Positions 19,600 through 28,504 are shown, numbered from the stretch's first letter. The stretch is 64,000 nt of DNA from Alphaproteobacteria bacterium (GCA_030429495.1 JAUIFH010000003.1:248001-312000), one strand, 5' to 3'. Notes: generated by a model not told the origin, from the letters alone. Numbers and translations are program-made.

Positions 19600-21062
19600 T
19601 CGCAGATCTCCCGCCACCTCCGGCCATCGCGGTGCAACAGCATCAGCGCGTCCTCCGGCCCGGAAGAACCGGGATCGTAGCCCTTGGGCCGGTCGCCGCG
19701 CGCTTCCCATCCGGCGATGATCGGATCGGTCCAGGCCCAGGCGGCCTCCACCTCATCGCCCCTCATGAACAGCGTCTGGTTGCCCCGGATCACGTCCATG
19801 ATCAGGCGCTCATAGGCGTCGGGAATATCAGCCCCGTCCTCCCCCAAGGCCTCGGCGAAGGACATGTCGAGCGGCACTTGCACAAGGCGCATGCCTCCCG
19901 GTCCCGGCTCCTTGATCATGACCTTGAGGTTCATGCCCTCGTTCGGCTGAAGCCGGATCACCAGCACGTTCTCGCGCCAGCCTTCCTCGTCCCCGAAGAT
20001 CGAATGCGGCACTTCCTTGAAGACGATGGCGATTTCAGAGGTCCGCGCGCGCAGCTTCTTGCCGGTGCGCAGGTAGAAGGGCGTGCCCTTCCAGCGCCAG
20101 TTGGCGATCTGCGTCTTCAGCGCGATGTAGCTTTCGGTCCGGGTCGCCGGGTCCTCGACATCCTCGGCATAGGACGGCTCCCCGCCGCCCTTCTTCCCGC
20201 CCGCGCGGTATTGGCCGCGCACGATGTCGTCCGCATCCACCGGCTGAAGTGCGCGGATCACCTTCAGCTTCTCGTCCCGCACCGCGTCGGGGTCGAAGTG
20301 ATAGGGCGGCTCCATCGCGATCAGGCAGAGAAGCTGCATCATGTGGTTCTGCACCATGTCCCGCATGGCGCCGGACTTGTCGTAATACTGGCCCCGACCG
20401 CCCACACCAACCGTCTCGGCCACGGTGATCTGGACATGATCGACATGGCGGGCATTCCAGAGCGGCTCGAACAGGATGTTCGCGAAGCGGACCGCCATCA
20501 GGTTCTGGACGGTTTCCTTGCCGAGGTAGTGGTCGATCCGGTAGATCTGGCTTTCCGCGAAATGCTCCGCCAGCGTCGCGTTCAGCGCCCGGGCTGTCTC
20601 CAGATCGCGGCCGAAGGGTTTTTCCACGACGATGCGTGCCTCGGGCGAGGTGACGCCGAAATGATGCAGCCGCTCCGCCAGCGCGCCGAACAGAGAGGGT
20701 GCGACCGAGAAGTAGAAGGCCCGGACCACGCCGTCGCGCATCATTCCCGCCAGTTCGGGCCAACCGTTCTCCCCGGTCGCGTCCACGCGCACATAGTGGA
20801 GATGCTCCGCGAAAGCCTTCATCGAAGCCGCGTCGCGCCGCGCTTCCGGTACGAATTCCTCGACGGCCTCGATGACCAGGGTCCGGAAGGCCGCGGTATC
20901 CATCTCGGACCGGGCGGAGCCGATGATCCGCGAGGATTCCGGAATCTGGCCGGCCATGTAGCGGCGGTAGAGACCGGGCAATATCTTGCGGCGGGCCAGG
21001 TCGCCGGTGGCGCCGAAGATCACCAGATCGAACGGATCGACGGGAATAACGCGAGAGACCAT
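19596..21062 (-). CDS. zwf: Glucose-6-phosphate 1-dehydrogenase
   Basis: 488 residues, oxidising glucose-6-phosphate to the lactone with NADP or NAD. The coenzyme fold reads DLVIFGATGDLARRKILPGL, and the substrate motif RIDHYLGKETVQN holds the catalytic region. ATG 21062 is preceded by GGAGAACAC, a good ribosome-binding site; the upstream open frame is discarded. It leads the zwf-pgl-pgi operon. The 111-bp gap before it contains a possible promoter and the palindrome GTTAGCGCTAAC 20 bp before the start, suggesting repression by a LacI-family regulator not encoded here. Confidence 0.96.
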   Translation of the reverse strand: MVSRVIPVDPFDLVIFGATGDLARRKILPGLYRRYMAGQIPESSRIIGSARSEMDTAAFRTLVIEAVEEFVPEARRDAASMKAFAEHLHYVRVDATGENGWPELAGMMRDGVVRAFYFSVAPSLFGALAERLHHFGVTSPEARIVVEKPFGRDLETARALNATLAEHFAESQIYRIDHYLGKETVQNLMAVRFANILFEPLWNARHVDHVQITVAETVGVGGRGQYYDKSGAMRDMVQNHMMQLLCLIAMEPPYHFDPDAVRDEKLKVIRALQPVDADDIVRGQYRAGGKKGGGEPSYAEDVEDPATRTESYIALKTQIANWRWKGTPFYLRTGKKLRARTSEIAIVFKEVPHSIFGDEEGWRENVLVIRLQPNEGMNLKVMIKEPGPGGMRLVQVPLDMSFAEALGEDGADIPDAYERLIMDVIRGNQTLFMRGDEVEAAWAWTDPIIAGWEARGDRPKGYDPGSSGPEDALMLLHRDGRRWREICE

Positions 21063-21081
21063 GTGTTCTCCGTGCCATATT

Positions 21082-21093
21082 GTTAGCGCTAAC
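21082..21093. promoter_or_regulatory. LacI/GalR-type operator palindrome before zwf
   Basis: GTTAGCGCTAAC is a perfect 12-bp palindrome with the central CG typical of LacI-family sites. It lies between the candidate promoter and the zwf start, so a bound repressor would block elongation. Confidence 0.6.
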
Positions 21094-21123
21094 GGTCGTG
21101 GTCTTACTCTGTTGCCGCCCTTG

Positions 21124-21153
21124 AGTCTAGCATCGCTTTCACGACGCGGCCAA
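21124..21153 (-). promoter_or_regulatory. Candidate promoter of zwf-pgl-pgi
   Basis: On the minus strand TTGGCC (21153-21148) and TAGACT (21129-21124) are 18 bp apart and would start transcription just upstream of the palindrome at 21082-21093. Both hexamers match the sigma-70 consensus at four of six positions. Confidence 0.35.
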
Positions 21154-21173
21154 GACATCGCGCGGAGCGGCGA

Positions 21174-21563
21174 TTAGAACCACATATCGGCGACGCAGCG
21201 CCCGTCGCGGGGCAGATCGTCGAAAGCGACGAGGCCATCGAAATGGTCGATGGGTATGGCGCCGACCGCGTGGGGTTCGGCCAGCCGCAGATTCACCGCA
21301 AGGCGGCGGCGGCCGTCCTTGCCGGGTTCCCTGCCCCGCCAGTAGGCGACGCAGCCGCAAACCGGACAGAAATGAAAGCCGATCGACCGGGTGCCCCGCA
21401 TGTAGACCGTCGTCGGGCCCGAGACATGCGCCCCCTCGCCCTCGTAATCATAGGCCCAGAGCGTGCCATAGCGCCGGCAGACGGTGCAATTGCACGCGGT
21501 GGCGCCCTCGGGCACCCCGTCGAACCGCCAGGTCACTGCCCCACAATGACAACTGCCATCCAT
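21174..21563 (-). CDS. GFA family protein (glutathione-dependent formaldehyde-activating enzyme-like)
   Basis: 129 residues with the cysteine pattern of the GFA/CENP-V fold: SCHCGAVTW, CNCTVCRRYG and FCPVCGCVAYW, which bind zinc in this family. The founding member was proposed to act on S-hydroxymethylglutathione, but most members have unknown substrates. So only the fold and metal sites are supported. It follows acuI by nine bases on the same strand and is probably the last gene of that transcript, before the zwf promoter region. Confidence 0.85.
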   Translation of the reverse strand: MDGSCHCGAVTWRFDGVPEGATACNCTVCRRYGTLWAYDYEGEGAHVSGPTTVYMRGTRSIGFHFCPVCGCVAYWRGREPGKDGRRRLAVNLRLAEPHAVGAIPIDHFDGLVAFDDLPRDGRCVADMWF

Positions 21564-21572
21564 CCCGATACC

Positions 21573-22568
21573 TCATGCGTTCACATCAACGACAACCCGG
21601 CCCTGCACCTGCCCCTTGAGGATGTCGGCGCCAAGGCGCGGCAGATCGGAAAGCGTTGCCGGGTGAACCATCGCGTCGAGCTTGTCCATCGGAAGGTCGG
21701 CCGCGATCCTCTCCCACGCGCGCAGGCGGTTGGCATAGGGCTGCATGACGCTGTCGATACCCAAAAGGTTCACGCCGCGCAGGATGAAGGGCGTGATCAG
21801 CGCGCCCTCTATGGCTGCCCCACCCGCAAGGCCAACGGCGGCGACGGAAGTCCCATATTTCATCTGTTTCAGTACGCGGCCCAGCATCGCGCCCGCCACC
21901 GCATCGACACAGCCAGCCCATTGCTCGCCTTCCAGAGGCTTCCTTGTCACCTCGGTCAGCTCCTCCCGCGCGACAATCTGCGCTGCGCCGAGGCTTTTCA
22001 GATAGTCCGTCGTCTCTGGCCGACCGGTGACGGCGGCGACCTCATGACCGAGCTTGGCGAGGATCGCCACCGCGACCGAGCCGACGCCGCCCGCGGCACC
22101 TGTCACCAGGACCGGCCCGTGGCCGGGTTCCAGCCCGTGATCCTCAAGCGCCATGACCGAAAGCATTGACGTGAGGCCCGCCGTGCCCACCGCCATCGCC
22201 TGCCTTGTGGTCAGCCCCTTGGGCAGCGGCACCAGCCAATCGGCGCGGACGCTGGCCTTTTGCGCGTAGCCGCCCCAATGTGCCTCGCCCACACGCCAGC
22301 CGGTCAGCACCACCTTGTCGCCGGGCTTGTAGCGCGGGTCGGAGGATTTCTCGACCGTGCCGGCAAAGTCGATCCCCGGCACATGCGGGTAATTTCGCAC
22401 CAAGCCGCCGCCCGGCCCGATGCACAGCCCGTCCTTGTAGTTCACGGTGGAATATTCGACCGCGACAAGCACGTCGCTTTCCGGCAGCCGGCTTTCCTCG
22501 ATCGCCTCGACAGCGGCCGCCGTCTTGCCGCTTGCCTCGTCCTTCGTCACCACGAGCGCGTTGATCAT
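21573..22568 (-). CDS. acuI: Acrylyl-CoA reductase (NADPH), AcuI/YhdH family
   Basis: 331 residues of the medium-chain dehydrogenase family. Distinctive AcuI/YhdH text: YSTVNYKDGLCI, PHVPGIDFAGTV, VLTGWRVGEAHWGGYAQKA and the nucleotide loop VTGAAGGVGSVAVAIL. No zinc-site cysteines are seen. AcuI reduces acryloyl-CoA to propionyl-CoA in DMSP and 3-hydroxypropionate metabolism and protects against acrylate toxicity. AGGAGGCAGC precedes the ATG. It lies 57 bp after a peptide-type ABC ATPase gene on the same strand and may share its transcript. No DMSP lyase or propionate genes are in the window, so a general detoxification role is also possible. Confidence 0.87.
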   Translation of the reverse strand: MINALVVTKDEASGKTAAAVEAIEESRLPESDVLVAVEYSTVNYKDGLCIGPGGGLVRNYPHVPGIDFAGTVEKSSDPRYKPGDKVVLTGWRVGEAHWGGYAQKASVRADWLVPLPKGLTTRQAMAVGTAGLTSMLSVMALEDHGLEPGHGPVLVTGAAGGVGSVAVAILAKLGHEVAAVTGRPETTDYLKSLGAAQIVAREELTEVTRKPLEGEQWAGCVDAVAGAMLGRVLKQMKYGTSVAAVGLAGGAAIEGALITPFILRGVNLLGIDSVMQPYANRLRAWERIAADLPMDKLDAMVHPATLSDLPRLGADILKGQVQGRVVVDVNA

Positions 22569-22625
22569 GCTGCTGCCTCCTGCCTTCGCTTCGGACGCAA
22601 CGTTGCCCGAGGTCGGCGCGAAGGT

Positions 22626-24266
22626 CTAGCCCGCCTTTGCCGCGCGCTCCTCCAGAAGCTTGGTCAGCCAGTCCGGATCCATCTCCGGGACCGAGGAGAG
22701 GAGAAGCTCCGTATAGGGATCGTGGGGCGGCTCGAACATCTCGTCCTTCGGCCCCTGCTCCACCACCCGGCCCTGCTGCATCACGACCACCTCGTCAGCA
22801 ATCGCGCGCACGGTCGCGAGGTCATGGGTGATGAACATGTAGGCAAGATCGAATTCCGACTGAAGCCGGTCGAGAAGCTTCAGGATACCCTCCGCGACAA
22901 GCTGGTCGAGGGCCGATGTCACCTCGTCGCAAATGATGAATTTCGGCTCTGCGGCAAGGGCGCGGGCAATACCCACCCGCTGCTTCTGGCCGCCCGACAG
23001 TTCGGAGGGAAGCCGGTCGATGAACTTGTCCGGCTCCAGCTCGATCAGGTGAAGCAGATCGCGCGTCCGTTCGGTCAGCGCCTTGCCGTGCAGGCCCAGA
23101 TACATCTGCGCCGGCCGGCCGATCAGCTCGCGCAGGCGCAGCTTCGGGTTCAGCGCAGTATCCGCCATCTGGTAGATCATCTGCGCCTGGCGCAGCTGTT
23201 CGCGGTTGCGCTGGCGGTAATTCGGCGGCAGCGGAACGCCGTCAAACAGCACCTGCCCCTGACGCGGCGGCAGAAGCCCGGTAATCACCCGCGCCGCGGT
23301 CGACTTCCCCGACCCGCTTTCGCCGACCACCGCGACCGTGCGCCGCTTGTGGATGTCGAAGTTGATGTTCTTGAGAATATCGACAGAGCCGTAGCCCGCC
23401 GTCACGGCCTTGACCGAAACGACCGGAACCGTTCCCTTCTCCACCGGCGGCTGGGTCGGGCGGGCATGACTGCGCACAGCCCAGAGGGTCTTGGTATAGT
23501 CCTCTTTCGGGCTCGACAGCATGGTCCGCGTGTCGGCCTCCTCGACCTCGTCGCCACGCAGCAGGACCTTGATCTTGTCAGCCATCTGCGCGACCACGGC
23601 GAGGTCATGGGTGATGTAGATCGCTGCCGTGTCGAACTGGGCCACGATGTCGCGGATCGCGGACAGAACCTCGATCTGGGTGGTCACATCCAGCGCCGTC
23701 GTCGGCTCGTCGAAGATGATCAGGTCGGGACGGCACGCCATCGCCATTGCCGTCATCGCCCGCTGCAACTGCCCGCCGGAGACCTGGTGCGGATAGCGGA
23801 ACCCGATCTCGTCGGGATTGGGAAGCTGCATCCGGCGGTAAAGCTCGACTGCGTCATGCTCGGCCTCGGACCGGCTCATGACGCCGTGCTGCACGGGTGC
23901 CTCGCTATATTGGTCGATCAGCTTGTGGGCTGGATTGAAGCTCGCCGCCGCCGACTGCGCGACATAGGCGATGCGCTTTCCGCGCAGCGCACGCTTCGTC
24001 GCCTCGTCGGCCTTCATCAGGTCGATCCCGTCGAAGTCGATCGTTCCGCCCGAGATGCGGCAGCCATCGCGGGTGAAGCCCATCGCGGCTAGGCCGAGCG
24101 TCGACTTGCCAGCGCCGGATTCGCCGATCAGACCCAGCACTTCACCCTTGTTGAGCGTGAGGTCCACACCCTTGATGATCGGCGACCACTGCTCGTCCGA
24201 GCGGCCGTCGATCCGGATGTCGCGCATCGTCAGCAGGACCGGCTTGTTCCGCTTTGCATCCGTCAT
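22626..24266 (-). CDS. ABC transporter ATP-binding protein, two fused ATPase domains (peptide type)
   Basis: 546 residues with two complete nucleotide-binding domains. First: Walker A GESGAGKST, signature VSGGQLQR, Walker B LIIFDEPTTALD, H-loop YITHDLA. Second: Walker A GESGSGKST, signature LSGGQKQR, Walker B FIICDEVTSALD, H-loop FITHDLA. Unlike the other fused ATPase here, it lacks the cysteine-rich OppD/F tails. It starts five bases after the permease stop and drives the two permeases encoded upstream. Substrate unknown; peptide-like by family. Confidence 0.92.
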   Translation of the reverse strand: MTDAKRNKPVLLTMRDIRIDGRSDEQWSPIIKGVDLTLNKGEVLGLIGESGAGKSTLGLAAMGFTRDGCRISGGTIDFDGIDLMKADEATKRALRGKRIAYVAQSAAASFNPAHKLIDQYSEAPVQHGVMSRSEAEHDAVELYRRMQLPNPDEIGFRYPHQVSGGQLQRAMTAMAMACRPDLIIFDEPTTALDVTTQIEVLSAIRDIVAQFDTAAIYITHDLAVVAQMADKIKVLLRGDEVEEADTRTMLSSPKEDYTKTLWAVRSHARPTQPPVEKGTVPVVSVKAVTAGYGSVDILKNINFDIHKRRTVAVVGESGSGKSTAARVITGLLPPRQGQVLFDGVPLPPNYRQRNREQLRQAQMIYQMADTALNPKLRLRELIGRPAQMYLGLHGKALTERTRDLLHLIELEPDKFIDRLPSELSGGQKQRVGIARALAAEPKFIICDEVTSALDQLVAEGILKLLDRLQSEFDLAYMFITHDLATVRAIADEVVVMQQGRVVEQGPKDEMFEPPHDPYTELLLSSVPEMDPDWLTKLLEERAAKAG

Positions 24267-24270
24267 GGCG

Positions 24271-25194
24271 TTACTCCTTCAGGCCGCTGGCGCGGTGAAG
24301 CATCCAGTCCACCACGAAGTTCACCGCCACCGTCAGAAGCGCGATGGCCCCCGCAGGCAAAAGCGGCGTGACGTCGCCGAAGGTGATCAGCGTCGCATTT
24401 TCCCGCACCATCGAACCCCAGTCCGCGGTCGGCGGCTGCACCCCGACGCCGAGGAAGGACAAGGCGGAAATCATCAGGAAGACGAAGCAGAAGCGCAGGC
24501 CGAACTCCGCGACCAGCGGTGCCATCGCGTTCGGCAGAATCTCCCGCGTGATCAGGCGCCAGAGCCCCTCGCCGCGAAGCTTCGCGGCCTCGATATAATC
24601 CATCACCACGATGTTCTGCGCCACCGATCGCGCAAGGCGGAAAACCCGCGTCGCGTCGATGGTCGCGATGACAAGGATCAGGGTGACGATGGATGTGCCG
24701 AAGATCGTCAGCAGCAGGAGCGAGAAGATCAACGACGGAATCGCCATCAGGATGTCGACCACCCGGCTCAGCACCTGATCGAGCCAGCCGCCCACCGTCG
24801 CCGCAAGCAGTCCGAGGACGGAGCCGATCGCGAAGGCGAGCGCCGTCGTGGCGAAGGCGATCCCGACCGTATTGCGCGCGCCGTAGACCAGACGCGAGAA
24901 CATGTCCCGGCCAAGGTTGTCGGTTCCAAGGTAGTAGGGCGCCTCCCACGGCAGGAACTGGCTGCCGACCACCTCGCGCTCGGCGAACGGCGCGATGACC
25001 GGCGCGAAGATGGCGACAAGGATGTAGAGAAGGATCACGAGCATCCCGAACGCCGCCGTCAGCGGCGCGCCGCGCAGGGCGCGGGCCAGTGGTCCGCGCG
25101 TCACCGCCACGGCGCCCGCGCGGAAAAGCCATCCGGCGCCAAGGGCCGCCGCGATTGCAACGGCGATCCAGAGAAGGGTTACAAGAGTTGCCAT
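24271..25194 (-). CDS. ABC transporter permease (DppC type)
   Basis: 307 residues. The N-terminal hydrophobic stretch is followed by the DppC-type pattern GTDNLGRDMFSRLVYGARN and core spans. The EAA loop contacting the ATPase reads YIEAAKLRGEGLWRLITREI. It lies 16 bp after the DppB-type permease and four bases before the ATPase gene. By family knowledge it forms the membrane channel with the upstream permease. Confidence 0.92.
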   Translation of the reverse strand: MATLVTLLWIAVAIAAALGAGWLFRAGAVAVTRGPLARALRGAPLTAAFGMLVILLYILVAIFAPVIAPFAEREVVGSQFLPWEAPYYLGTDNLGRDMFSRLVYGARNTVGIAFATTALAFAIGSVLGLLAATVGGWLDQVLSRVVDILMAIPSLIFSLLLLTIFGTSIVTLILVIATIDATRVFRLARSVAQNIVVMDYIEAAKLRGEGLWRLITREILPNAMAPLVAEFGLRFCFVFLMISALSFLGVGVQPPTADWGSMVRENATLITFGDVTPLLPAGAIALLTVAVNFVVDWMLHRASGLKE

Positions 25195-25210
25195 TGCCTG
25201 TCCCTCCCCT

Positions 25211-26164
25211 TCACTTGCGATGAATCAGACGCGGGTTCGACAGCGTCGAAAGCACGTCCGCAGTGAGGTTGAGCAGCACGTAGGCCGCAGCGAAGATAAG
25301 GGCGACGGCCTGCACGACCGGAATGTCGCGCTTAGCCACGCTGTCGACCATGAGCTGGCCGAGGCCCGGATAGACGAAGACCACCTCGACCACAACGACG
25401 CCGGTAATGAGATAGGCGAGGTTGAGGGCCACGACGGTAATGATCGGCGCCAGCGCGTTGGGCAGCGCGTGTTTCAGGATCACCCGCATCGGGTTCATGC
25501 CCTTCAGCCGCGCCATCTCGATATAGGGCGAAGCGAGAAGGTTGATGATGGCCGCCCGCGTCATCCGCATCATGTGCGCGGTCACGACCAGTGTCAGTGT
25601 CAGCGCCGGCAGGAACGTGCGGTAGAGCGCCTCACCGAAACTGGTGCTGGCGTCCATCCGCGCGATCGAAGGGAACAGGCCCGACTGCGCCAGGACGAAG
25701 ATCAGGATATAGGCCACGAAGAATTCGGGGAACGAGATCGAGGTCAGCGCCAGCGCGTTGGCGGCGCGGTCAAAGACGGTGTTGCGGTAAAGTGCGGCGA
25801 GGATACCGAGCATGAGCGACAAGGGCACGGCGATCGCAGCCGCGTAGAGCGCGAGGAACAGGGTATTGCCAAGCCTCGTGCCGATCAGGTCTGCGATCGG
25901 CCGCTTGTTGGCCAGCGATGTGCCGAAATCGCCCTGCAGCGCCGCAACAAGCCAGTTCAGGTATCGGGTATGGGCCGGCAGGTCGAGCCCAAGCTCCTTC
26001 CGGATCGCCGCCACCGTTTCGGGCGTGGCCGACTGGCCGAGGATGCTCGTGGCAAGATCGCCCGGCAGAAGTTCGGTCGCGCCGAAGATGATGATCGAGA
26101 TCACGAACAGCGTCAGAAGACCGAGGCCCAGGCGCTTGGCGATCATTGTCCATACGACAGACAC
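25211..26164 (-). CDS. ABC transporter permease (DppB type)
   Basis: 317 residues, six predicted spans. The N-terminus MIAKRLGLGLLTLFVISIII is typical, and the periplasmic text GDLATSILGQSATPETVAAI is the usual DppB loop. The EAA motif is YIEMARLKGMNPMRVILKHA. The start at 26164 gives MSVVWTMIAKR; an internal ATG six codons on is also possible. A strong hairpin separates it from the binding-protein gene, which may lower permease relative to binding-protein expression. Confidence 0.92.
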   Translation of the reverse strand: MSVVWTMIAKRLGLGLLTLFVISIIIFGATELLPGDLATSILGQSATPETVAAIRKELGLDLPAHTRYLNWLVAALQGDFGTSLANKRPIADLIGTRLGNTLFLALYAAAIAVPLSLMLGILAALYRNTVFDRAANALALTSISFPEFFVAYILIFVLAQSGLFPSIARMDASTSFGEALYRTFLPALTLTLVVTAHMMRMTRAAIINLLASPYIEMARLKGMNPMRVILKHALPNALAPIITVVALNLAYLITGVVVVEVVFVYPGLGQLMVDSVAKRDIPVVQAVALIFAAAYVLLNLTADVLSTLSNPRLIHRK

Positions 26165-26228
26165 GTGTCAGCCCCCCGTTCTTGTTGTCACCGGGCGTAT
26201 ACCTGCCCGCTTGGCCCCGAAGGGCGTT

Positions 26229-26255
26229 GGCCCCGGCGCGCACTGCGCCGGGGCC
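26229..26255 (-). other. 11-bp GC-rich stem-loop between binding-protein and permease genes
   Basis: GGCCCCGGCGC (26229-26239) and GCGCCGGGGCC (26245-26255) pair perfectly around a 5-base loop, beginning eight bases after the binding-protein stop. There is no T-tract, so it is more likely an mRNA-stabilising or attenuating structure than a full terminator. Confidence 0.65.
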
Positions 26256-26262
26256 GGGTTCA

Positions 26263-27831
26263 TCAGGCGAACCACCAGCGCTCGATCGCGCGCAGGCCGT
26301 CCATGCCCTGGTTGGCGCCGACGACTTCCGGAATGCCGACGGCATCGGTATGCGCCATGACATAGCTTGCGAACATCGGGATGACCGTGCCACCCTCGTT
26401 GGCGCAAAGGTCCTGCATCTCCCAATACATCGCGCGACGCTTGTCATCGTCGAGTTCCGAGCGCGCGGCGACCAGAAGCTCGCCGAACCGGGCATTGTCC
26501 CAGAAGCTTTCGTTCCACGGCGCGCCGCCCTGATAGGCGACCGAGAACATCAGGTCCTGCGTCGGACGCCCACCCCAGTAGGAGGCGCAGAACGGCTTCT
26601 TCATCCAGACGTTGTCCCAGTAGCCGTCAGACGGCTCGCGCACGACTTCGATGTTGATGCCCGCCGCTGCGGCCCGTTCCGAGAACAGGACGCCCGCATC
26701 CACCGCGCCGGCGAAGGCGCTGTCGGCCACCGAAAGCTGGACGTTGAGCGAATCCATCCCGGCTTCCTTGAGGTGGAACTTCGCCTTGTCCGGGTCGTAG
26801 GTCTTCTGCTCAAGCTCGGTGTTGTAGTAGGGCTGCTGGCGGCCGATCGGGATGTCGTTGCCGACCTCGCCGTAGCCTTGCAGGATCTTGTCGACCAGTT
26901 CCTGCCGGTCGATGCCGTATTTCAGCGCCTGACGCACGTTGTTGTCGCTGTAGGGCGCGGCGCGCGTGTCCATCACGAAGACATAGTGCTGGTTGCCCGC
27001 GATCGGCAGGACATTGATGCCCGGCGCACGCTGGAGAAGCGCCACGGTGTTCAGGTCGACGCTGTCGATCACATCGACCTCGCCGGTGATCAGCGCGTTC
27101 TGGCGCGCGGCGGCGTCGACGATGGACAGCAGTTCGACATTGTCGAACCATGCACGGTCGGACTTCCAGTAGTTCGGGTTGCGCGACATCTTCACCGATA
27201 CGCCCGGCTCGAAGCTGTCGAGCACGTAGCCGCCGCATCCGTCCGTCGTCAGCGGGTCGATCTTGCCGTCTGCCGAAGGCAGCACGACGAGGTGGTAGTC
27301 CGCCATGATGAACGGGAAGTCGGCATTGCCACCCGAAAGTGTCACGACGACGTTCTGGCCATCCGCCTTGATGTCGTCGATCGGATCGACATAGGGCTTC
27401 GCGGCCGACTTCGATTCCTCGCCCCGATGGTAGTTGATCGAGGCGACGACGTCGTCGGGCGTCACCGACTTGCCGGAATGGAAGGTCACGCCCTCGCGGA
27501 TCTTGAAGGTCCAGGTCTTGGCGTCGGCCGAGGCTTCCCAGCTTTCCGCGATTTCGCCGACGAGCGAGCCGTCCGGCGCGATCTCCGTGAGGGTGTTGTT
27601 GCGCGCGGTGTTAAACGACTGCACGAACTGCGAATCCCAGGTCGCGGGATCGAGGCTGTCAGTAGTGTTGCCGCTGGCAAACGCGATGCGGATCGTGCCG
27701 CCCCGCTTCGGTTGCGCCATCGCGCGACGGACGGAAGCCGGAAGGATGAGCCCGGCGGCGCCGAGCGCCGTCGCGCTTTTCAACAGCCCGCGGCGGCTCA
27801 GCCCGGCTGTTTTCAGGTCATTGGTGGACAT
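26263..27831 (-). CDS. ABC transporter substrate-binding protein, peptide type (SBP family 5)
   Basis: 522 residues. The twin-arginine signal LSRRGLLKSATALGAAGL is followed by a likely cleavage after RRAMAQ. Mature text follows the family: GTIRIAFASGNTTDSLDPAT, TWTFKIREGVTFHSGKSVTP, DNNVRQALKYGIDRQELVDK. The ATG at 27831 is preceded by GGAGGAAGTAAA, close to an ideal ribosome-binding site, so upstream in-frame codons are excluded. It is the first gene of the importer operon. The divergent LysR gene beyond the 673-bp gap is a candidate regulator. Confidence 0.92.
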   Translation of the reverse strand: MSTNDLKTAGLSRRGLLKSATALGAAGLILPASVRRAMAQPKRGGTIRIAFASGNTTDSLDPATWDSQFVQSFNTARNNTLTEIAPDGSLVGEIAESWEASADAKTWTFKIREGVTFHSGKSVTPDDVVASINYHRGEESKSAAKPYVDPIDDIKADGQNVVVTLSGGNADFPFIMADYHLVVLPSADGKIDPLTTDGCGGYVLDSFEPGVSVKMSRNPNYWKSDRAWFDNVELLSIVDAAARQNALITGEVDVIDSVDLNTVALLQRAPGINVLPIAGNQHYVFVMDTRAAPYSDNNVRQALKYGIDRQELVDKILQGYGEVGNDIPIGRQQPYYNTELEQKTYDPDKAKFHLKEAGMDSLNVQLSVADSAFAGAVDAGVLFSERAAAAGINIEVVREPSDGYWDNVWMKKPFCASYWGGRPTQDLMFSVAYQGGAPWNESFWDNARFGELLVAARSELDDDKRRAMYWEMQDLCANEGGTVIPMFASYVMAHTDAVGIPEVVGANQGMDGLRAIERWWFA

Positions 27832-28504
27832 TTTACTTCCTCCTTGTCGGTTTGTTCGTTTTCTTCGATTACTGCGGGCGAAGCGCCGGCGGTCAAGACA
27901 CAATCACTCGCGCGCGCAATTCCGTGGCCGCGGCCCGGCGGCCAATTCTGATTTCCTGGGTCGAGAAGAACTTCCGGCATGGCCGGCAATGCCGGCTTCG
28001 TGGCGGTCATCGGCGTGGCGAAATCCGTCGAACTCACGACGAGACTGCCGCCGGGGCCTTCAGCCATCAAGCACACTCCCCACTTTTCGGCGCCTTTTTT
28101 CGCGGTCGCCTCCTGCCCGCCGAAGGCCGGGAAGGACTTTTCCTAACAGCTAGGCAAAGGCGGCCCCGACGCTGCGCCTCAAACCGACGTTCTGCGCCCC
28201 AGAAACGACATTCGCACGCCGGAGTTTAATTGACCAGTCAATTCATAACGATTCGCAGACTTTTTTGCCCTGACACGGCGGCGCGCTCATCGCGCCTCGG
28301 TGGCAGAGATAACGGAAGGATGCGACAATTCCGTGCAAGCCGCCGTCCACTTGTTCGAAGGCGCACCCAAATGGTCGCTGAACTGTCACATGGATCGCCT
28401 ACCTTGCCTCCGATCCAAAGCGGCCACGGCCTGCGGGGCTTGACCCCTGCCCCATGCAAGTTCACCTTTCTGAAACATGTCGCCGAAAGATCGCCCGGAA
28501 AGCC
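27832..28504. other. 673-bp divergent intergenic region with palindrome and doubtful short frame
   Basis: This gap separates the second importer from the LysR gene. It holds a 16-bp palindrome at 28228-28243. A minus-strand frame from an ATG at 28067 reads MAEGPGGSLVVSSTDFATPM and runs to a stop at 27813, overlapping the binding-protein start. Its first 35 codons look protein-like, the remainder does not. It could be a gene remnant or chance. Nothing else is supported. Confidence 0.5.
28228..28243. promoter_or_regulatory. Palindrome AATTGAC-CA-GTCAATT, candidate operator
   Basis: Perfect 7-bp arms around a 2-bp centre, in an AT-rich patch of otherwise GC-rich DNA. It lies between the divergent importer operon and LysR gene. 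The form suits a TetR- or GntR-type dimer better than a LysR T-N11-A box. The cognate regulator is unknown. Confidence 0.45.

Noticed and set aside
19632-21086. A 484-codon open frame opposite zwf
   Set aside because: Same cause: GC-rich codons leave the antisense frame open. zwf is fully recognisable on the other strand.
27852-28229. A 125-codon plus-strand frame in the large intergenic region
   Set aside because: Translation is Arg-rich without hydrophobic pattern, no ribosome-binding site and no codon bias like the real genes nearby.
28228-28243. RutR-type operator
   Set aside because: The palindrome resembles TTGACCA-NN-TGGTCAA at one side, but the spacing and the right arm differ, so I did not assign it.
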